A stretch of DNA of 10,941 nucleotides from Prevotellaceae bacterium UBA7028 (lineage in GTDB: Bacteria; Bacteroidota; Bacteroidia; Bacteroidales; Bacteroidaceae): NCBI GenBank assembly GCA_002494215.1, contig DLBF01000163.1, positions 1 to 10,941 of the forward strand. The letters run 5' to 3'. This document shows, piece by piece, positions 6,688-10,941 of this stretch. The first letter of the stretch is position 1. Each line of letters begins with the position of its first letter. Under the pieces are notes generated by a model. The model did not search any database. It had not been told where the DNA came from and saw only the letters and a list, made by a program, of their open reading frames with translations. Both the position numbers and the translations under genes were made by a program.

Positions 6688-7989
6688 ATGTACACTGAAA
6701 GTACCCTCATCATAGAAACCCTGATTGCCCTATTCTTCTCAGCATTCTTCTCTGGAATGGAGATTGCCTTTGTTTCAAGCAGCAAGTTACGCTTCGAGAT
6801 GGAACGTGAGCAAAGGGGCTTCACATCAAGACTGATAGACACCTTCTACCTGCACCCCAACAACTTCATCTCCACTCTATTGGTAGGAAACAATATAGCA
6901 CTGGTCATTTACGGTATTTTGATGGCTAGGCTCATTAACAGCTTTATCCTTATACCATTAGGTGTCCACCACACTGTCGGAGATTGCCCCAACGAGTTTT
7001 TTTGCCTGCTTACCCAGACCATCCTGAGCACCTTAGTTGTGTTGGTAACAGGCGAGTTCCTCCCCAAGACACTCTTCAAGCTGAACCCCAACAGGATGAT
7101 GAACGTCTTTGCCCTTCCCGCATACATTTTCTATATTCTGCTGTGGCCTATCAGCAAATTCACCTCAGGTGTCAGCAAACTCCTGCTGAGGATTATGGGG
7201 CAAAAAGTTAAGAAAGCTGAGAAGGAGAAGACCTTTACCAAGGTCGATCTGGACTACCTGATTCAGAGCAACATTGAAAACATCGAAGACGAGAAGGAGA
7301 TTGAAGAAGAGATAAAAATCTTCCAGAACGCACTGAGTTTCAGCAACGTAAAGGTCAGGGACTGCATTGTGCCGCGTACTGAGATTGATGCCGTTGACGA
7401 AGACACAGAACTGCGCATACTGAGGGGACATTTCATAGAAAGCGGACACTCCAAGATTATTGTTTACAAAGGCGATATAGACAATATCACGGGCTACATC
7501 CATACTGCCGAGATGTTCCGACTGAAAGAAACTGACGACTGGAGGAAGAGCATCAAGGAAATACCTATTGTACCAGAGACCATGAACGCCCAGAAGTTGC
7601 TAAGTATGTTCACCGCTCAGAAGAAATCCATTGCCGTGATAGTTGACGAGTTCGGAGGCACAAGCGGCATTGTCACCCTCGAGGACCTCGTGGAGGAAAT
7701 CTTCGGAGAGATTGAAGACGAACACGACAGCAACAATTATGTAGCTCGAGATTTGGGCAACAACGAGTACCTACTTTCTGCCCGCATAGAGATTGCCAAA
7801 GCCAACGAATTGTTAGACCTCGACTTACCAGAAAGTGATGAATATCTGACCGTTGGAGGACTGATCTTGCATGAATACCAAAGTTTCCCCAAACTAAACG
7901 AAGTAGTAAAATTCGGGCAATTCGAGTTCAAAATCCTACAAAACACTACCACCAAGATAGAGCTCGTAAGGTTGAAAGTGCTTAATTAA
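6688..7989 (+). CDS. CorC/HlyC-family (CNNM DUF21 + CBS pair) membrane transporter or GldE-like protein
   Basis: The 433-residue product has the full CorC/CNNM plan: a DUF21 membrane domain with hydrophobic segments at about 6-28, 63-90, 105-121 and 137-160 and the conserved GEFLPKT (122-128); a linker of acidic helices (185-215); a CBS pair (about 220-345) beginning VRDCIVPRTEID and ending in DEFGGTSGIVTLEDLVEEIFG (320-340); and a C-terminal transporter-associated domain (about 352-430). Family members are linked to magnesium efflux or cobalt resistance, and the older name hemolysin is misleading. In gliding Bacteroidota the same architecture is called GldE, and sequence alone cannot separate the two. 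Its ATG lies 51 bp after lptC with no -7 element in the gap, so it likely belongs to the same operon. A short terminator-like hairpin overlaps its stop codon. Confidence 0.88.
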   Translation: MYTESTLIIETLIALFFSAFFSGMEIAFVSSSKLRFEMEREQRGFTSRLIDTFYLHPNNFISTLLVGNNIALVIYGILMARLINSFILIPLGVHHTVGDCPNEFFCLLTQTILSTLVVLVTGEFLPKTLFKLNPNRMMNVFALPAYIFYILLWPISKFTSGVSKLLLRIMGQKVKKAEKEKTFTKVDLDYLIQSNIENIEDEKEIEEEIKIFQNALSFSNVKVRDCIVPRTEIDAVDEDTELRILRGHFIESGHSKIIVYKGDIDNITGYIHTAEMFRLKETDDWRKSIKEIPIVPETMNAQKLLSMFTAQKKSIAVIVDEFGGTSGIVTLEDLVEEIFGEIEDEHDSNNYVARDLGNNEYLLSARIEIAKANELLDLDLPESDEYLTVGGLILHEYQSFPKLNEVVKFGQFEFKILQNTTTKIELVRLKVLN

Positions 7990-8000
7990 TTGCACTTTTT
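7975..8000 (+). terminator. Weak rho-independent terminator overlapping the CorC-family stop codon
   Basis: AAAGTGC (7975-7981) pairs with GCACTTT (7992-7998) around a 10-nt AT loop, and a T run follows directly (7996-8000). The stem is only 7 bp (8 with a G-U pair). The TAA stop (7987-7989) lies in the loop. It probably ends part of the coaX-to-CorC transcript ahead of the ppiD promoter. Confidence 0.5.
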
Positions 8001-8035
8001 CCCTATTATATAAGAGAGGTATAGATTTTTTTTCT

Positions 8036-8043
8036 TATCTTTG
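8036..8043 (+). promoter_or_regulatory. Bacteroidota -7 promoter element (TATCTTTG) for ppiD
   Basis: TATCTTTG matches TAnnTTTG. It lies 45 nt before the ppiD ATG, just after an eight-T run, and is followed by an A-rich untranslated leader of about 40 nt (CAACAATAAATAAATAAC and a poly-A tract) without a Shine-Dalgarno site. Such leaders are typical of well-expressed Bacteroidota genes. A -33 TTTG at normal spacing is not seen. Confidence 0.65.
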
Positions 8044-8088
8044 TACGCTAAATGTGAAAACAACAATAAATAAATAACTATAAAAAAA

Positions 8089-10239
8089 ATGGCAACATTA
8101 CAAAAAATCCGTAACAAGGGAAAGATCCTCATTGCTGTTGTAGGTCTGGCCCTGTTCGCCTTTATTGCCGAAGAATTTGTTCGTTCTCTCTCTTACACTC
8201 AGACAGAGAGACATCAGAGAATCGGTAAGATTTATGGCGAGAATGTCAACGTGCAGGAGTTCAATGCATTGGTTGACGAGTACACAGATGTTATCAAATT
8301 CACCAACGGTCTGAGCTCTCTGAACGACGACCAGATGGCTTCCATCCGCGATCAGGTTTGGCAGTCTTATGTTAACCAGCAGATTATCGAGCACGAGTGC
8401 AAGAAGCTGGGCTTGACTGTTACCGACGCTGAGGTACAGAACATCATCAACACTGGCAAGAACCCCATGTTGGCACAGACTCCGTTCCGTAACCAGCAGG
8501 GTGCTTTCGACGTTAATCAGTTGAAGCAGTTCCTGAGCCAGAAGGATGAAATAATGAACAATGCAGATAACTCTGCTGAGCTTAAGGATCAGTACATGCA
8601 GATGTACAACTACTGGAAGTTCATCGAGAAGACCATCCGTCAGCAGACATTGGCTCAGAAATATCAGTCACTGCTTGCCGGTACTATCGTTAGCAACCCC
8701 ATTTCAGCTAAGGCTAACTTCGAGGGACGTGCTAATGAGAGCGAGATTCTTTTGGCTGCTCTCCCCTATACTAGCATCAAGGATGCAGACATCACCGTTG
8801 ATGACGCAGACCTGAAGGCTAAGTATAACGAGAAGAAGGAAATCTTCCGTACTACTCAGGAGACTCGCGAGTTCAAGTACATCGACATCGCCGTTGTTGC
8901 CAGCCAGGCTGACAAGGATGCCCTGCAGAAGGAGATGGAAGGTTATGCACAGGCTCTGAACGAGGGTGCGGACCCTGCTAAGACTGTTCGCGAAGCTGCC
9001 AGCCAGGTTGCTTATAGCGCACTGCCCATCAGCAGCAAGACACTTCCCCACGACATAGCTGAGTTGCTGGATTCTATGACAGCCGGTTCTCAGGTAGGTC
9101 CTTTCGTTCACGAGCACGACAACACCATCAATATTGTACGTCTTATCGAGAAGGTAAGCCGTCCCGACTCTGTTGAGGTTCGTCAGATTGCTGCTCCTGG
9201 TGCTAACATGGAAGCTGCAGAGAAGACTGCTGATTCTATCATGAACGCTTTGGCTGCAGGCGAGAACTTCGATTCTATTGCTAAGAAGTACAACCAGCCA
9301 GCTGAGAAGATCTGGATTACAAGCGCACAGTATGAGGGCCAGGTTCTGGACGAGAACAATCGTAAGTTCATCAACACTCTCACAACTGCTGCTGTAGGTT
9401 CTAACAACAAGATTGTATTGGATGGCCAGGGTGTTGTTATCGCTCAGATTACAGACAAGCGTAACATTATCAACAAGTATAACGTTGCTGTTATCAAGCG
9501 TGCCATCGACTTCAGTAAGGAAACTTACAGTAAGGCATACAACGACTTCGCCAGCTTCCTTGCAGGCAATCCCAAGGCTGAGGATATCGAGGCCAACGCT
9601 TCAAAGGCTGGATACAATGTTCAGACTCGCACTATGTCAAGCACGGAGCACACCGTAGCTGGTGTTCGTAGCACACGCGAAACTTTGCGTTGGATCTTCA
9701 ACGAGGATACCAAGGTAGGTGATGTTTCTCCCCTCTACGAGTGTGGCGACAATGACCATCTGTTGGTTGTAATGCTCACAGGCATCAACGAGAAGGGTTA
9801 CATGAGCTGGGAAGACGAGCAGGTTAAGGCATACCTGACAAGCGAGGTTCAGAAGGACAAGAAGGCTGCAAAGTTGCAGGAGAAGATGCAGGCTGCCAAG
9901 AGCATCGCTGACGTAGCTAAGATGGAAGGTGCTGTAACAGACACTATCAAGCACGTCAACTTCGCCAACAACGCCTTTATTGCTAAGGTTGGTAACAGCG
10001 AGCCCGTTCTGAGCGGTTCCGTTAGCGCTGCCAAGAAGGGTGACTTCAAGGCTGGCCTGAAGGGTAACGGTGCTGTATATGCTTATCAGGTTCTCAACCA
10101 GACCAAGTCTGACATCAAGTTCGACGCAAAGCAGGAGAAGCAACAATGTGCACAGATGTACATGCGTGCCCTCAGTGCTTTCACAAACGAGTTGTACTTG
10201 AAGGCTGACGTTCAGGACAAGCGTTACCTCTTCTATTAA
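8089..10239 (+). CDS. ppiD: PpiD-like periplasmic chaperone (SurA_N/parvulin architecture) with degenerate parvulin domain
   Basis: PpiD-type proteins are inner-membrane-anchored periplasmic chaperones that meet newly exported proteins near SecYEG. The 716-residue product has a short basic N-terminus, one membrane segment (12-27), a SurA_N-like helical region (about 45-205; VWQSYVNQQIIEHECKKLGL and VTDAEVQNII are typical), a parvulin-like region (about 358-458) and a long C-terminal helical part with a second SurA-like half. The parvulin region begins VEVRQIAAPG where active parvulins have a conserved His (RHIL), and it lacks the GGDLGW motif, so isomerase activity is doubtful; E. coli PpiD is likewise considered inactive. 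Codon use differs from the upstream genes: CGT for Arg, GCT, GTT, AAG, AAC and CAG dominate, and ATA and AGA/AGG are rare. This suggests strong expression. It has its own -7 element and a strong downstream hairpin. Confidence 0.9.
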   Translation: MATLQKIRNKGKILIAVVGLALFAFIAEEFVRSLSYTQTERHQRIGKIYGENVNVQEFNALVDEYTDVIKFTNGLSSLNDDQMASIRDQVWQSYVNQQIIEHECKKLGLTVTDAEVQNIINTGKNPMLAQTPFRNQQGAFDVNQLKQFLSQKDEIMNNADNSAELKDQYMQMYNYWKFIEKTIRQQTLAQKYQSLLAGTIVSNPISAKANFEGRANESEILLAALPYTSIKDADITVDDADLKAKYNEKKEIFRTTQETREFKYIDIAVVASQADKDALQKEMEGYAQALNEGADPAKTVREAASQVAYSALPISSKTLPHDIAELLDSMTAGSQVGPFVHEHDNTINIVRLIEKVSRPDSVEVRQIAAPGANMEAAEKTADSIMNALAAGENFDSIAKKYNQPAEKIWITSAQYEGQVLDENNRKFINTLTTAAVGSNNKIVLDGQGVVIAQITDKRNIINKYNVAVIKRAIDFSKETYSKAYNDFASFLAGNPKAEDIEANASKAGYNVQTRTMSSTEHTVAGVRSTRETLRWIFNEDTKVGDVSPLYECGDNDHLLVVMLTGINEKGYMSWEDEQVKAYLTSEVQKDKKAAKLQEKMQAAKSIADVAKMEGAVTDTIKHVNFANNAFIAKVGNSEPVLSGSVSAAKKGDFKAGLKGNGAVYAYQVLNQTKSDIKFDAKQEKQQCAQMYMRALSAFTNELYLKADVQDKRYLFY

Positions 10240-10262
10240 TAAGGATTGGTAAAACATACCAT

Positions 10263-10298
10263 AATTGAGGGTGCTTCATTGCTGAAGCACCCTCAATT
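10263..10298 (+). terminator. Perfect 16-bp inverted repeat, probable terminator of ppiD
   Basis: AATTGAGGGTGCTTCA (10263-10278) and its exact complement (10283-10298) flank a TTGC loop, beginning 24 nt after the ppiD stop. The 3' side continues ATTTATTTAT, U-rich but not a clean T run. The stem is almost symmetric, so it may also stop transcripts arriving from the ilvC side. Confidence 0.8.
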
Positions 10299-10311
10299 TA
10301 TTTATGCAAAT

Positions 10312-10345
10312 AATCAACTTGGAAAAATATTTTTTTAAGTTGATT
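10312..10345. other. AT-rich inverted repeat of unknown role
   Basis: AATCAACTT (10312-10320) pairs with AAGTTGATT (10337-10345). The 16 nt between them can extend the stem by two G-U pairs and several A-T pairs, leaving a tiny loop. It lies between the ppiD and ilvC terminators and could be a back-up terminator or the end of an element. Confidence 0.55.
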
Positions 10346-10400
10346 GTTATCCGAAATCAAGTTAAAAAAAGATTGCAAATAAGCCATAAAAGAATTAAGC

Positions 10401-10452
10401 CTGAATTCGATGGGTTTGCGCGCTGAATTCGACTTGAATTCAGCGCGCAAAC
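10401..10452. repeat. 17-bp perfect palindrome (GCGCGC/GAATTC) plus 10-bp direct repeat
   Basis: GTTTGCGCGCTGAATTC (10414-10430) and its exact complement (10436-10452) flank a GACTT loop. CTGAATTCGA occurs twice as a direct repeat (10401-10410 and 10423-10432), and GAATTC occurs three times within 40 bp. The arm carries GCGCGC, unlike its AT-rich surroundings. No T run follows on either strand, so it does not look like an ordinary terminator. A REP-like interspersed repeat or a protein-binding site fits better. Confidence 0.75.
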
Positions 10453-10470
10453 TACTTGAAATAAGGATAC

Positions 10471-10502
10471 AAAAAAAGCCCGGGGAAAACCGGGCTTTTT
10501 TT
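10471..10502. terminator. Bidirectional rho-independent terminator (ilvC side)
   Basis: AAAAAAAGCCCGG (10471-10483) pairs with CCGGGCTTTTTTT (10490-10502) around a GGAAAA loop, giving a 6-bp GC core and 7-nt T tracts on both strands. It begins 22 nt after the ilvC stop, so it mainly ends ilvC, but it would also stop plus-strand read-through from ppiD. Confidence 0.88.
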
Positions 10503-10524
10503 ATAATCATGTCTCTTCCGAAGA

Positions 10525-10941
10525 TTAGTTATTCTCGGGACGAAGCTTACGAACTACCTCAGCAGTACGCCACATTTCTGAGTCGTGCAGAGCAGCAAGT
10601 TCCTTCTCCAGACCTACACGGTAGTCGGGCTTAGAGTTAGCATCGATAGAGATCTGAGCCTCGTTACCGCTCTTAACGCTTGCATAAAGCTTCTCAACTA
10701 CAGGCTTGATAGCATCGTGGAAGGGGCCCATCCAATCAAGAGCACCACGCTGAGCTGTTGTAGAACAGTTAGCGTACATCCAGTCCATACCCTTCTGAGC
10801 AAACAGAGGCATCAAAGACTGAGTCAGTTCTTCTACGGTTTCGTTGAAAGCCTCAGAGGGAGTGTGACCGTTCTCACGCAATACCTCGTACTGAGCCAGG
10901 AGCAGACCCTGGATAGCACCCATCAGTGAGCCGCGCTCGCC
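10525..10941 (-). CDS. ilvC: Ketol-acid reductoisomerase, C-terminal part (5' end lies outside the window)
   Basis: IlvC converts acetolactate or acetohydroxybutyrate with NADPH and magnesium in branched-chain amino acid synthesis. The last 138 codons are present, in frame to the window edge, ending RPENN and TAA (10525-10527). The visible part is the all-helical knotted domain: GERG at the edge (a metal-ligand Glu), LLLAQYEVLRENGHTPSEAF, then NETVEELTQSLMPLF with the two Glu that bind metal in this family, and NCSTTAQRGALDW with the substrate-binding Ser. The NCSTTA-type motif and RP-rich C-terminus resemble plant enzymes more than the NSISNNAEYG pattern of short bacterial class I enzymes, as expected for Bacteroidota. 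It faces ppiD, and the two are separated by 285 bp of hairpins. Confidence 0.96.
   Translation of the reverse strand, partial: GERGSLMGAIQGLLLAQYEVLRENGHTPSEAFNETVEELTQSLMPLFAQKGMDWMYANCSTTAQRGALDWMGPFHDAIKPVVEKLYASVKSGNEAQISIDANSKPDYRVGLEKELAALHDSEMWRTAEVVRKLRPENN

Noticed and set aside
9637..10257. 206-codon minus-strand frame opposite ppiD
   Set aside because: Leucine/valine-rich product typical of the antisense of a strongly codon-biased gene rich in AAG, CAG and AAC; ppiD explains the region.
10298..10510. 70-codon minus-strand frame in the ppiD-ilvC gap (and a 74-codon plus-strand frame at 10410-10634)
   Set aside because: Both are built from the hairpins and terminator sequence, and the plus frame runs antisense into ilvC; low-complexity Lys/Phe content and no start context.
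1..10941. CRISPR array, tRNA/rRNA, insertion sequence, prophage or defence genes
   Set aside because: Looked for on both strands; apart from the short arrays and hairpins listed, no spaced direct repeats, transposase or integrase motifs, or tRNA-like cloverleafs were seen.

Overview
The window reads as a chromosomal segment from a member of the Bacteroidota, most likely a Prevotella-like member of the Bacteroidales. The evidence is the Bacteroidota-type -7 element (TAnnTTTG) in front of several genes, A-rich leaders without Shine-Dalgarno sites, a SecA with extra N-terminal segments, a Bacteroidota-type ketol-acid reductoisomerase C-terminus, and a gene order of envelope genes typical of this phylum. 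I see no phage, plasmid, insertion sequence, CRISPR, tRNA or rRNA. Seven of the eight genes act in or feed into cell-envelope biogenesis or metabolism that is usually core.

Left arm (1-3781, minus strand, read right to left): a DUF4105/Lnb-like membrane protein, then an alkaline-phosphatase-superfamily periplasmic protein that overlaps it by 4 bp (ATGA), then, after a 78-bp gap containing a degenerate 7-bp tandem repeat, secA (N-terminal 313 codons only; it runs off the window). The phosphatase-like protein appears to have lost its nucleophile and nearly all metal ligands. This pair is the least understood part of the window.

Centre (3782-3901): a 120-bp divergent intergenic region. Each side carries the octamer TACCTTTG only 4-5 nt from a start codon, which suggests leaderless or nearly leaderless transcripts in both directions.

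Right arm (3902-10239, plus strand): coaX (type III pantothenate kinase, GTG start), a FadL/PorV-like outer-membrane barrel overlapping coaX by 17 bp, lptC (LPS export, TTG start), a CorC/CNNM-type membrane transporter with CBS domains, then ppiD (periplasmic chaperone). A weak terminator overlaps the end of the CorC gene, and ppiD has its own -7 element and a markedly different, high-expression type of codon use. ppiD is therefore probably transcribed mainly on its own.

Right end (10240-10941): a 285-bp non-coding convergent region with four inverted repeats, two of them terminator-like and one a striking 17-bp perfect palindrome, followed by the 3' end of ilvC on the minus strand. The most worthwhile leads are the Lnb-like/pseudo-phosphatase pair beside secA, the degenerate parvulin domain of PpiD, the paired near-leaderless promoters, and the palindrome at 10401-10452.
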